Assembly (NCBI RefSeq): GCF_902806685.2
Contig: NC_048562.1
Location: 4,176,520 to 4,240,519, forward strand
Length of the DNA: 64,000 nt
Reading direction: 5' to 3'
Source of the DNA: Maniola hyperantus
Lineage: Eukaryota > Arthropoda > Insecta > Lepidoptera > Nymphalidae
Shown here piece after piece: positions 39,598 to 51,367 of the stretch. Under the pieces are notes generated by a model that was not told the origin of the DNA, did no database searches, and saw only the letters and a program-made list of their open reading frames with translations. A program made the position numbers and the translations under genes. The stretch's first letter is position 1. Each line of letters opens with the position of its first letter.

Positions 39598-40028
39598 TAG
39601 GGTTCCGTACCTCAAAAGAAAAACGGAACCCTTATAGGATCACTTTGTTGTCTGTCTGTCTGTCCGTCTGTCTGTCAAGAAAGCTACAGGGTACTTCCAG
39701 TTGACCTAGAATAATGAAATTTGGCAGGTAGGTAGATCTTATAGCTGACATTTGGGCAAAAATCTGAAAACCGTGAATTTAGGGTTAGATCACACAAAAA
39801 AAATTAAATTGTGGTCATGAACTAATAATTAGTATTTTCAACTTTCGAAGTGAGTGACTATATCAAGTGGGGTATCATATGAAAGGTCTTCACATGTACA
39901 TTCTAAAACAGATTTTTATTTATTTTTATGCATCATAGTTTTTGAATTATCGTGCAAAATGTCGAAAAAATAAGACTAGTACGGAACCCTCATTGCGCGA
40001 GCCTGACTCGCACTTGGCCGGTTTTTTT
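39598..40028 (-). repeat. family-3 repeat, minus orientation, upstream of exon 1
   Basis: TAGGGTTCCGTACCTCAAAAG to GACTCGCACTTGGCCGG. Preceded at 39540-39597 by a second terminal fragment. It lies 335 bp upstream of the E(Pc) window exon 1 acceptor. Confidence 0.8.
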
Positions 40029-40867
40029 TTAATTTTCCCACCTTAACAAGTTGTTTAAGTATCTACATAGTATGAAGTGATAACAAAAAAAACAGTTTTA
40101 CATAAGACTACATTCCAGCTCATCCTCCCACGGTAAATAATCCGCATGTCGGTCGTTGCGTCACCTTTCACGATCATATCGACATAATCGCTCATCAAAC
40201 GTGACTGGGAACTCACAGATCTGCCCTCCTCCCTCCTCTGCGTCAAACTTTAGCGCATTGCCATTTGAACAGGACCGCGGTAGAGCCTTTTTGCCTCAAT
40301 CTGTTATTCAGTATCGTAGACTGAATAAAAAACTAGACTAAAGTACTGTGTAACCGCGTCTGAGATAGCGATAGCACGACGTAACGATGAATAACACGAC
40401 AATTAGTTCTGTGTTCCATAAGTTTATCTACCTAGTTACTTTTAAATACTCTGTGCCTAGTTTTCATACGCGTACTATGCCCGTGTTTTATGGACATAAT
40501 TTTTATTATAAGTGTTAATTTCTCATTGGAGACTGCTTTGGTTTAAGTGTTTTTATATAATATATACTATCTATTTATCTAATTGTAACTGTTTGTCTCT
40601 ACAAAAAAAAAATACCATTGTTTAGTAGTCAATATTTGTATTAACCGATCAACAATATTTGTATTAAACGTTTTTTATGTGAAAACAAGTAAATAACGAA
40701 TGAGAAATACAATTACGCCACGCATTCTCAAAGTTTGTTTTGCAACTAACGTTGTAGTTAGCTGCATCTCTGTTTATGACATTAGTAACTTTATCTGTGC
40801 TCTCTTTTTAGTGTGAATGAGAAAGCAAACGTTCCTTTGTCTAGATTTTTTACTCAGTCTACTATGG
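40029..40867. other. intron/upstream stretch, nothing recognised
   Basis: AT-rich; no supported exon or inverted ends. Confidence 0.4.
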
Positions 40868-41300
40868 ACGGCTGAGCGGTAGAATGACAGCTATAATGTC
40901 ACGATCGCAATCACCTCTGATTGGTTGAAGCTCGCTCACTATTGGGTACAATGCATTGTTGCACAAAGAATCGCACAAATTCACCCAATCACAATTGATA
41001 GTGTAATGATTGGTGCAATTTTTCCGCAGGTGATTGCGATCGTCACATAGAAGATTTCAAACGATTGCGATTGGAAGATAGAGATTGGAAATTCTATTTA
41101 ATAACAGATGAAATGTGTGTGTCAGAAGTGAACTATAATAGTCATGCTAGTTACAAAAACTTTGGCAGATGTTATCCAAAAAGAAAATCAGAAAAGAAAA
41201 TATCCTCAAATGTTTATATTATACAAAATAAACGGCACGAACCGCTCCCGAGTGAAATGTTAGGCCGCTATCAATCTTATCGGGCCCCGATCGCCCATCG
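40868..41300. repeat. dispersed repeat shared with 1130-1290, plus unidentified ORF
   Basis: GATCGCAATCACCTCTGATTGG and CAATGCATTGTTGC recur inverted near 1130-1290. A 79-codon ORF (41065-41304) follows without recognised similarity. Confidence 0.45.
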
Positions 41301-41429
41301 ATAACATCGGCGATGACGTCACAGATCCTCGCGACTGATTGTCAACACATGACGCAACAGAATATACCTACGCATCGGACCCAGAAACTTGTGATTATCA
41401 GTTGCTATAATAGGGTCTTGGGACTGAGG

Positions 41430-41563
41430 TATACGGCGGGGAACGGTCCCGCTCACCCGCACATCACCCGCGCTCTCCCGCACCGGGTTAGCGCGGGGGC
41501 TGTGCGGGTGTACGGGGCGTTCCCTCCCCGAATGCCATTTCAACCCGTCGCGTACTATGTTAT
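41430..41563. mobile_element. GC-rich CGCGACAGG-type MITE
   Basis: GTATACGGCGGGGAACGGTC ... AACCCGTCGCGTACTATG, same interior as 23105-23235. Confidence 0.65.
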
Positions 41564-41869
41564 AGTATTTTCCTAATAGTAATAAGCATCGTAGGTAGAA
41601 CGCAATAGCTAGTTAGGATAATGGGGATTTTTACCTTTCTACCCAGGGGGGGTGGGGAAAACGCGTGGGATGTCTACCCGTGTCCAATAAATCCTCCGTA
41701 AGCCTAGCTAGATAGCTAGCGTTGTGTGGGTGAACTAAATATTAGTTTGATCTAGATTTTAGAACATCCGGTAAATATACCACGATGAATTTAATATTTT
41801 GATTTTGATATTATGAACCCAATTGTATTCTTTGTTTGTTAATACCAAAGAAATCAGAATAAGTATAGA

Positions 41870-42373
41870 AGTGGAAGTGGAAAGACCTGAATCCACGCTG
41901 ACGAAGTCGCGGGTATCAGCTAGGTCTCTTCTTCTATTTATATATAAAAGGAAAAGCTGACTAACTTACTGATCTATCAACGCACAGCTCAAACTACTGG
42001 ACGGATCAGGCTGTTTGGCATGCAGATAGCTATTATAACGTAGACATCCTCTAAAAAAGGATTTTTGGAAATGCAACCCCTAAGGGAGTAAAATAGGTGT
42101 TTGAAATTTGTGTACTTCCACGTGGACGAAATCGCGGGCGTAAGCTAGTCAGTACCCTTATTATAAATGCGAAAGTGTGTTTGTTTGTTGGTTTATTGGT
42201 TTGTCCTTCAATCACGTCGCAACGGTGCAACGGATTGACGTGATTTTTGCATGGGTTAGATAAAGACCTGGAGAGTGACATAGGCTTGTTTTTATCCCGG
42301 AAAATCAAAGATTTCCCACGGGGAGTTTTAAAAAACCTAATTCCACGCGGACGAAGTCGCGGGCATCAGCTAG
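41870..42373 (+). mobile_element. head-to-tail array of three Helitron-like pieces
   Basis: A HEL end at about 41870-41923 (...GCGGGTATCAGCTAG), HEL-2 at 41933-42148 (...GCGTAAGCTAG) and a complete HEL-1 at 42149-42373 (TCAGTACCC...CATCAGCTAG). The HEL-1 TC follows the HEL-2 CTAG directly. Confidence 0.8.
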
Positions 42374-42939
42374 TAAATAATAAGTAGGTACTCCACTTTG
42401 GAGATGGTTTTTAGCTCATCAACTTTACCACTTGAAATTCTTTCGAGTTCTTATTCTTTCAAGTGGCAGCTGTATAATGTCAATAAAGTATAGTCGGTAC
42501 AAAATGACTTCTCACGCGCCATTTTAACTCAATGGGTCAACTGTCATGCCAAAAGTACGGTTCACCTTTAAAATAAGGACTTAAATCGTACTTTTCACAT
42601 GAAATTTGACACAAAAAGTTAAAAAAGATTCCGACGAATTGAGAACCTCCTCCTTTTTTTGAAGTCGGTTAAAAATGATGCGTGAGAAGTCATTTTTTAC
42701 GTAATATAGGTAGGTATACCTAATTATTTTATTCTTTTAAAAATTATGTAAGGTTAGGTATAATAATTATCATGGTTCCGTACCCGAAGGGTGCCAACTA
42801 GACCCTATTACTAAGCCTCCGCTGTCTATCCGTCCGTCTGTCTGTCAGCGGGCTGTATCTCATGAATCGTAGCCAGTAACGAGTTGAAATTTTCACAGAG
42901 CATGTATTTCTATTACTGCTAGGTATAACGTAAAACTGA

Positions 42940-43152
42940 TAGACGTTGAGGTCCCAAGGTGCTGCAATGGCGACCTCGCACCGCAAGACGCTGTATTGGA
43001 AGACTACTAGGTGGACGGACGACATCAGACGAGTCGCAGGGAGCCGCTGGATTCAGGCGGTGCAGGATCGTGGCGTGTGGAAGTACCTACAAAGTACAAG
43101 AGACCTATTTCCAGCAGTGGACGTCTTTCGGTTGATGATGATGATGATGATA
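42940..43152 (+). mobile_element. RTE-like LINE 3' end
   Basis: GTCCCAAGGTGCTGCAATGG ... GGTGGACGGACGACATCAGA ... GACGTCTTTCGG then (GATGAT)n. The tail and body are typical of lepidopteran RTE-type LINE 3' ends. A short relative is at 30030-30080. Confidence 0.6.
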
Positions 43153-43512
43153 GCAAATAGAATAAATTTCAAAGCGTGTTATGTTATATGTTACGATGGC
43201 GCCCTTCGTGTACGAAACTGTGATAATCAAGAGCGAAATTGGAAACTACATAGTAATATCTTCCCGAGTTATCTGTGTCCCTGACCTTATTGGATTAATT
43301 ATATCGGCGAGGTAAACCCATCTCACGGCCGATAGGACTCCGATAATATCCATTGCATTTGCATACCCAGTACCTACCTACTGGAGATCAGGTTTTTTTT
43401 CATAATAGGCAAACGCTGGACCACAACCACTCCTGATGGAAAGTGATGATGTGGCCTAAGATGGGACGCGTTCCCCAGAGAAGTATTTAGTATTTTATAT
43501 GTCAAATCAAAA

Positions 43513-43906
43513 AATGAAGTGCGAGTCAGGCTCGCGCAACGAGGGTTCCGTACTGCAGTCGTATTTTTTCAACATTTTGCACGATAATTCAAAAACTGTG
43601 ATGCATAAAAATAAATAAAAATCTGTTTTAGAATGCACAGGTGAAGACCTTTCATATGATACCCCACTTGATATAGTTAGCTTACTGCGAAAATTTAAAA
43701 TACTAATTATTAGTTCATGACAACGATTCAATTTTTTTTGTGTGATGTTACCACTAATTCATGGTTTTCAGACCAACCTTCCTGCCAAATTTCATGATTC
43801 TAGGTCAACGCGAATCACCCTGTAGGTTTCTTGACAAACAGACAGACAGCAACAAAGTGATCCTATAAGGGTTCCGTTTTTCCTTCTAAGGTACGGAACC
43901 CTAAAA
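43513..43906 (+). repeat. family-3 repeat, near full length
   Basis: GAAGTGCGAGTCAGGCTCGC to GGTACGGAACCCTAAAAA. Confidence 0.78.
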
Positions 43907-44380
43907 AGCGCAGTTCACGGGTCCGTTTCGGTCAGTGGCCTGATAGCGAGGCCTCGATCGACATCTCAAGAGGCCCTCGCGTGGCTGTCGGCTCGAGGGC
44001 CGGATACACAAGGCTGTATTGCTTGAGACGGCCAGTAAACGGGTCACTCATCCCTCTCTACACGTTATTATATTATACCTTTAATTTAAGATTATACTTT
44101 TCAATTTTTCCCCTTAAAAAAATTCAACAATTTTATCGTCATATTACAACAAATTAAACTACACCTATTAAACCTTCCTATTCAATCACCCATCTATTGA
44201 TGAAAATTCCATTAAAATCTGTTGTGTAGTTTAAAAGATCTAAGCGTAGGTACTTAGAGACAGATGACGGGAAGCGACTTGTTGCTATTGTTATGCCTGA
44301 TGTGTACCGGCAAAGCCGTGCCGCCAAACGATTTAGCGTTCCGGTACGATGCCATGTAGAAACCAAAGGGTTTAATAAAA
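43907..44380. other. unidentified stretch
   Basis: A GC-rich block (GGCCTCGATCGACATCTC) at 43915-44055, then AT-rich sequence with a CGGCAAAGCCGTGCCGCCAA scrap also seen at 30220. No exon. Confidence 0.35.
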
Positions 44381-44930
44381 ACTGCCATACCCCTTCCAGG
44401 TTAGCCCGCTATCATCTTAGACTGCATCATCACTTACCACCAGGTGAGATTGCAGTCAAGGGCTAACTTGTATCTGAATTTAAAAAAAAATGTGTACTAC
44501 GTAGAGATAATACAGTGTTTTCGGCCTAAAGAAGTTGATCAAAAAGTGGCGTATTGCAGGGACGTATAGCGTTAGGGATGTGGGCTATTACATACTCGTG
44601 CTTTTTTTACCTTTCCCGAACTCGTGCGTTCTCTTTCCCAACTGTCAAAATAATGTCTATTAAAAAGAAAAACCAACCATGAAGTTTTTACTAAAAAAAA
44701 TCATAGAAGTAGATTATGATTCATGCAAATACGTATATTTCTAAAAAGAAGCTACTAATTTGTTTCAATATCAGATTTAATGATTTGATTGAATGAGTTT
44801 GGTTAGATTTCATTTCATTTCATCTCATTAAATTGCATTTTCATTTCATATCAATAAAAAACTTCTACTGAAGATTTGGGCGTATGGGCATAGTTCCATT
44901 TGCCTACCAGAATGAATAGAATAGAAGAGA

Positions 44931-45102
44931 ATAGAATAGAATAGAATAGAATAGAATAGAATAGAATAGAATAGAATAGAATAGAATAGAATAGAATAGA
45001 ATAGAATAGAATAGAATAGAATAGAATAGAATAGAATAGAATAGAATAGAATAGAATAGAATAGAATAGAATAGAATAGAATAGAATAGAATAGAATAGA
45101 AT
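44931..45102. repeat. (ATAGA)n microsatellite, about 34 units
   Basis: Pure pentanucleotide array, with a few imperfect units from 44912. It creates YSILFYSILF artefact ORFs on the minus strand. Confidence 0.97.
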
Positions 45103-45323
45103 AATGTTTATTCGAGGTATATAGGTGGTATATGGTGTAGGCAATATCGTCCTGTACAGCAGTGCAACACCTCGAACAGGTAGGCCACTCAGCTTGTGTT
45201 GAGACGTCGGGCCCCTCAGACACTAAACTGATTAACCTAAGAAAAAAAAACTCTGCTTATATTCTACGGTTGGCGCCATTTTTCAGAAATTTTCTATGCG
45301 AGTTTAGTTGTTTGTTGCACAAA

Positions 45324-45505
45324 ATGAGTAATTTCGACCCTAGTTTTTTTGAATTAACACCACCGGAACTCAGTATAATTGCACAAAATGCTTCGGAGAA
45401 CATTTTACCGGAAAAGTCAAAAAGTCGCTACATATCTACATACGACGAATTTATTGCGTGGAGAGAAGAGAAAAAAGCAAATAGTTTTTCAGAAAATGTT
45501 AAGTC
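45324..45505 (+). CDS. Crypton/KIAA1958-like N-terminal domain fragment
   Basis: From an ATG after AGTTGTTTGTTGCACAAA the frame reads MSNFDPSFFELTPPELSIIA, NASENILPEKSKSRYISTYD and EFIAWREEKKANSFSENV. This is the pattern of the N-terminal core-binding part of tyrosine-recombinase-like (Crypton/KIAA1958/ZMYM-type) proteins: (I)LPxKSxxxYxxxYxxFxxW, SENV. Similarity stops at AAAATGTTAAGTCAG, which could be a splice donor or a break. No catalytic domain follows nearby. Identification is by remembered pattern only. Confidence 0.5.
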
Positions 45506-45854
45506 AGTTGAGTTTATTGTGTTTTTATTATTTTATTAAATTGCTTCATTTTTTCGCAACTGTATTAAAAATAGTCGTTCAGTACACGTGCGGAACCGTC
45601 ATTGCAACTTGTTCCGACTGTCAACCCTCGCCTTCGGCTGCGCCTCGGCCCGGGTAGACATTTGTCGGCACTCTTTGCAATGACAGCCTTTCCACACTTG
45701 TAATGAAATATACTATTGTACAAAATGAAAAATCACATCCCTAGCAACATTTTAAGTGGAAACCTAGTATGTAATCAGTTCCCGGAACACAGTTAGCGCT
45801 TCTGGCATTTTACGTAACAGGGTCACGTGTAGGGAATCTGTTTACGCTTTTATA

Positions 45855-46065
45855 ATTAAAACCTCAACCAGAGTGAACTAGAGTGAGTCAACTCTCTTTT
45901 TGATCCTAAATCGACTATATGTCAAATATGCCGGCTATGGTGACGTGAAATCAAAGCAAAATAGGGCTTTTTTAGGACAATCTGCGTCAAATATACTAAC
46001 ATTTAACGCCTGCCAGTGACGTCGAAGCCTCCACATTTTGTTAGAAGTTAAGTGTAGAGCATAAT
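45855..46065. repeat. dispersed repeat, inverse of 25905-26125
   Basis: GAGTGAACTAGAGTGAG, GACTATATGTCAAATATGCC and AACGCCTGCCAGTGACGTCG. Confidence 0.6.
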
Positions 46066-46359
46066 ATCGCTTAGAATAGAATAGAATGTTTTTTTTATTC
46101 ATGTAAACTTTTTACAAGCACTTATGAATAGTCAGGTAGTTTTAATTTACCACTGGTTCGGAATGCCGTTCCTACCGAGAAGAACCAGCAAGAAACTCGG
46201 CGGTTTCTTGCTTGAGAGCTTGAGTTAGGTACCGAAAGTGAATCCGGTTTTTTAAATGTACATACTATATCCAGTGTTTTAATATGTTTGCAATTTGCCA
46301 GTGATATCTCTATCTAAAACTGAAACAAAAAATATTTAAATTAAAATACTTACAGTACG

Positions 46360-46532
46360 CGGCATAAAGTAATGTACATCGACCTTTAGAAAGAGATAGC
46401 GGATTTGTAGAGCGTTGTCCCTGTCGTTGAGACCGACAAAAAGTCATATAGGTAAAAGTGACAGAGGCAACGCTCTACAAAGCCGAAATGTCATTCTAAA
46501 GGCCGATGTACATTACTTTCGGCCGCGTACTA
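46360..46532. mobile_element. palindromic MITE, CAGTACGCGGC copy
   Basis: ACAGTACGCGGCATAAAGTA ... GTACATTACTTTCGGCCGCG with about 35-bp arms. Confidence 0.72.
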
Positions 46533-46716
46533 AGGTACTGTTTTCTTTCTAGTAAGTGGCAAGTCCCTATCTTGTAAAACAAGTTCGCCTACGTTATAAA
46601 ATTCTCGTTTATCTATGACTCAGCAGGAAGTTTTAATACCTACCAAAATGTTATGGCTGGACTTTGAGTAATATTTCTAGGAAACATTCACGCAATGTTG
46701 CATGAACTTTAATCTT

Positions 46717-47081
46717 TTTAGGGTTCCGTACTTCGAAAGGAAAAAAGGAACCCTTATAGGATCAGTTTGTTGTCTGTCCGTCGTGTCTGTCGAGAAAACC
46801 TAAAGGATACTTCCCGTTGACCTAGAACCGTGAATTTGTGGTTACATTACAAAAAAAATGTGTTCATGAACAAATAATTAACTTTCAACTTTCAAAGTAA
46901 TAATATAATTATATCAAGTGGGGTATCATATGAAAGGGCTTCACCTGTGCATTCTAAAACAGATTTTTATTTATTATTATGCATCATAGTTTTTGAATTA
47001 TCGTACAAAATGTCGAAAAAATAAGACTGTAGTACGGAACCCTTGTGTCGCGAGCCTAACTCGCACTTGGCCGGTTTTTTT
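46717..47081 (-). repeat. family-3 repeat
   Basis: TAGGGTTCCGTACTTCGAAAG to AACTCGCACTTGGCCGG. Confidence 0.76.
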
Positions 47082-47289
47082 TGTGTGTGTTGGTATTACT
47101 AGATATCAGTGTCGTAAGAATAATGAAGTTTCGAACTGTCAAACTCAAAAATAGTTAATTGTCACTTGTCAGATTGAAAAGATGTAATGTAAGACGTTTT
47201 AATTTTCTCGTGATAAAAATAAAGAAGTTTCGGTGTAATTTGTATAAGTGAGTTTTCGTCCTCAAATCCGTGGATATTCCCACATATAT

Positions 47290-47825
47290 ATAAATGTCCG
47301 CGACTTCTTCCGCGTGGATATCACAAAATTTCAACCCCTATTTTACTAACTCTGGGGCTGAATTTTCAAAAATCCTTTCTTAGCGGATGTCTATGTCATA
47401 ATAGCTATCTGCTTGCCAAAAAGCCCGATCCATAGTTTGAGCTGTGCGTTGATAGATCATAAATTAATAAATAAATTAAAATATTTTTTATTCAATTGTT
47501 ACAAGCACTTTTTAATCGTCAAATGCATTTATATACCACTGGTTCGGAATACCTTTCCTACCGAGAAGAACCAGCATAAAACTCTGTGATCAGTCAGCTT
47601 TTCCTTTTATATACTTAGACAAACTTATGCTTGCGACTTCCTCCGCACAGACTACATAAATTTTAAATCCCCACTTAAGGGTGGAATTCCGAAAAATCTT
47701 TTCATAGTCACGAAGAACACTACAAATTTCATATCTCTAGGACCAGGCAGCGGTTTAGGCTGTGCGTTGATTATAAGTCAGTCAGTCAGTCAGAACTTTG
47801 AATTTTATATATATATACAGATTTA
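47290..47825 (-). mobile_element. two degenerate HEL-2 copies and a repeat between
   Basis: 47290-47460 and 47610-47825 carry complement HEL-2 blocks (CGCGACTTC, TTTCTTAGCGGATG, GTCAGTCAGTCAG). Between lies the TACCGAGAAGAACCAGC repeat. Confidence 0.5.
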
Positions 47826-48250
47826 ATCCACACTAATCTTACGTGCGGCGCCCTCGGTCGTTGACCTCATTGCGTAATCCAAAATTAAGTATTGCCAGTT
47901 GAGAGCTCGCGGGCTTCCCTCCCCGGGTTAAGACTAATTATTTGGTTCAGTTACTTTTTAGTGGAAGCTTCACCACGAAATATTTTACGTGCATTTTTAC
48001 GCATTTTTAGGATTCCGTATCAAAAAGGAACCCTTATAATTACGCCATGTCCGTCCGCGGCTTAGGTCAGAGACTTTGTAGGTACCTTTACCTACTAGAA
48101 ATCTATAAACACGGATATACACTATGTTACATATCCATCCATCTCCATAATAATTATTCTAAAAGGTTTGCCAATCCACACTTGGCCAGCGCGATGGACA
48201 ATGGCTTAAGCTCTTTTTATTCTGAGAGATGATGATGGTGAATCTATACT

Positions 48251-48462
48251 TCTATACTAATATTATAAATGCGAAAGTGTATTTGTTTATTCGTTTGTCC
48301 TTCCTTCACGCCCTAACCTAACCAACCGACGTGATTTTTTGCATGAAGATAGTTGAAAGCACGGAGAGTGACATAGACTACTTTTTATCCCGGAAAATCA
48401 AAGAGTTCCCACGGGATAAAAACCTTAATCCACGCGGACACGAAGTCGCGGGCATCAGCTAG
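48251..48462 (+). mobile_element. HEL-1 copy with intact ends
   Basis: TCTATACTAATATTATAAATG to GCGGGCATCAGCTAG; followed by a CGCGACAGG-type MITE end at 48474-48531. Confidence 0.68.
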
Positions 48463-48730
48463 TATTAAATATCGGTGCGCCCTCACCTCATACCCCGATT
48501 GCCATCTAAACCTGTCGCATACTATAGGTACATTGCCGTGCGGTAATATAATGGCCGCCACACACAACACCCGTTTCGAGGCCACCATCTTTATCGAGAT
48601 GTATTGTATAATTTATACGTTTAATAGCGGTTTTATTATCACAAGCAACCTTAGGTAAAAAGAATCCTTTCAAAGGTTTGAACTTGAAAGGGTCTCATGT
48701 GTAATGCCATACCTGTACTTACATATATAT

Positions 48731-50203
48731 TGTGACGTTGTAAATTTTGAACTACTAACTAGCGTTTCGCTTTTAATAAAAATCTATTTTGTTCAAAGTA
48801 TGTTGGTGCCACCTAGCATCAAGGTGCAGAACTACGCGTGGGTCGATGTTCAGAGTTCATTCGAGCCACAATAGATGGCGTTTGCTTCGTTGTCAATTGT
48901 CGTAAAAATAAAACAAAATAATTAAATAAAACCATAATATCATTTGTTTATTGTTAAGTCATTAACAAAACGGTTCTTATAATATATCCTTAGGTTCCGC
49001 AAATATTCAAAAATGAATTGGCTTCATGATCAAACTAACTGAGAGCGGCCACACTCGGGTTGCGTCTGGCAACACCGATTGGTGAGATTTAGAATTTTTC
49101 TGGAGTCAACATGTGAAGACGAATTTTTTCGTTCCAGGAAAATCTCACTCCTTTTCGCCCATGGCTTCGCCTGGGAAAATACAATAGTTATAAATTTAGT
49201 CATCCTAACGTATTTCAATGTTTCATCAATTATGGTGAGTGAAAATCAAGTAATGTGGATTCGACAAAATGGCGGTTTGGTTAGAGAAAATCCTAATTTC
49301 ATGATTTCCCTTTCAGTTCCAGTTATTTTACCTTCCCAAATAAATGAGGATAATGGGTTGTGGGTGGACTCCTGAAAACCATTGGTGGCCAGGAGTTCAA
49401 TAGGTGAGTTGTGTTTGATCGGGAAAATTCCACGTGTCGAAATTTTCACACAGCACAAATTATAATCTTGTTTTTTTCTTTGTTGCAGGGTTTCCGTTTG
49501 CGTTTCCGTTTTTAGTTTTCGGTTTTCCGTTTTTCGCTTTCGTTTTCCGTATTTATTTCTTTTGCACATTCACGTTGGCAACTTAATTCTATGGATAAGA
49601 CTTGGTGAAAATCTTTGTAATGAAACATTTCGGTTGTGAAGAATCAAGTTAAATCGAGTTTTGGGAGCTTGGCCGATGCCGTCCAGCTACCTTGCAGTCT
49701 TCGCACCTACAAGTAAGCAAATGTTTGTATCCTGGAACAGTTTAGTGAACCTTCTTAGTGTATGTGTACAGTAAGAACCCTGTCTTTACTACTGAGCTTT
49801 TATTTTGAAACAATTTTATGAATTTTACTGTGTCATTGTCTATTCCATGCCAATGGCATCTTAAATTTAAAACATAGATTTTATGTACTATCTACCTAAG
49901 GCGTTCTAATGTATCTAAATTAAGTCTTGGCATTAAGCTAGAATAACTAAGCATTATTAGCCATCATTATGTATTAAGCGACCCCGGTAAAAGTTACATT
50001 AAAAACAATTTTGCCTAACATCTAGCAAATTTCATTTATAACACCTCATATACATTACAAGGGAGTCGACGGCTAGCTTCTATTCTTTACTAGGTAGATA
50101 GATCAAGTAAGTAAAATTATTTTTTTTCCTCTAATATTTGTAAGGTGGTAGATTATTCCGTATCCGGGTATATTTCTATTCCGCCCAATTTACCACCCTT
50201 ACA
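48731..50203 (+). repeat. 5' LTR
   Basis: Starts TGTGACGTTGTAAATTTTG and ends CCACCCTTACA. It differs from the 3' LTR at about six positions, mostly in the last 150 bp. It contains a CGTTTTCCG-type pyrimidine tract (49490-49560). Confidence 0.95.
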
Positions 50204-50205
50204 AA

Positions 50206-50218
50206 TGGCGCCCGAACG
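50206..50218 (+). other. primer binding site
   Basis: TGGCGCCCGAACG, 2 bp past the LTR, complementary to a tRNA 3' end CGGGCGCCA (Lys-type PBS is the closest known form). Confidence 0.8.
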
Positions 50219-51367
50219 TTTTTTTATATAGTTATTTCAGTATATTTTGAGAAATTTTGTGAATTTTATGAAATGTACTCCGCTGATTGTACAATTTTCT
50301 AAGTAGTGACACATTCCAAAGAGCACTAAGCTGTTTTTTATGGTTAACTAACTAAATAATAACTAATAGTTAGAAATTTTGTTTGATAGTTTAAGTAATT
50401 TTCTGAGTATAGTCCAACATTTTTTTTCTTACTTAATCAACACTTTATAAATGGTGCTTATGCCGTTTAATTATGTTATCGACTTACCTTGGAGGTGTAT
50501 AAGTGAATGTTTGCCTTCAGTTTAGTAATAAACATTGCTTAACTGAGTTGTTGTTGGGTATTGCTTTCAATAGTAAGTACATCTTATGTTTGAAAATTCC
50601 GGTAACTTAGTATAATTAAAGTTTTGAAACGCTATGTCCTGTTAACTAGTTACACACATACATTTATAAATACTAAGAGTTACAACTTGTGAAACTAAAT
50701 ATATAAACTATATTCAGAGATTACATTAAGTTCAAGTATGAAGTTATGAACAATTTTTTTTTCAGTGACTTGATACTTCATTATTTTGTTGAAATTTTGT
50801 TTAGAGCTGTGTTAAGGTTATGATAAAAGCTACTTCACACACAAAACATGTTAAGTTTAAGTGAATGCTGGTAGTTTAAAGTGACATTTAGAAACAGATT
50901 TTGTTGTATTTTAGGTTATGTGTTAAAAGTGTAAAGTAACAGTCATCAAACCATTGCACAATCTCTTTGTTTTTTTTTGAAAGATAATATGCTAGTCAGA
51001 GTTCATTGCAACTTTGCTGCCTGTTTACTTTTGTAATTGTAAAGGTTGTAACACACTGTGTACTCATAAAGGTGATACTGCACCTTACAATCATTTATTC
51101 AATTTTGGGAAGTTTTATTTTGTTATATTTTGTTTACTATAGTAATAATATGTGCTTGTATTATTAACAATATTTTGGAATAGGAACATAATTGATAAAA
51201 TAGTTAGGATAGACTTAAGAATATTGTTTTTGTTGTGTATTTTGCTTGTGTATATTTAATAGTTTAAATAACTTCTTTTGTGTTTGTGTTTAACCAATTT
51301 GTATAAGGCTAAACATAGACAGTTACACAAGCTCGATATTTTGTTAAATGTGTTTTGACTTAACACA
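50219..51367 (+). other. untranslated leader of the retrotransposon
   Basis: About 1.15 kb of AT-rich sequence between primer site and gag start; no ORF. Confidence 0.7.

Noticed and set aside
40055..40246. REEEGR-like minus ORF as the missing E(Pc) first exon
   Set aside because: The sequence (MTQRREEGRSVSSQ) does not resemble the conserved N-terminus and lacks a suitable donor.
44846..45223. Long minus ORFs reading YSILFYSILF
   Set aside because: Produced by the (ATAGA)n microsatellite, whose period leaves frames open.
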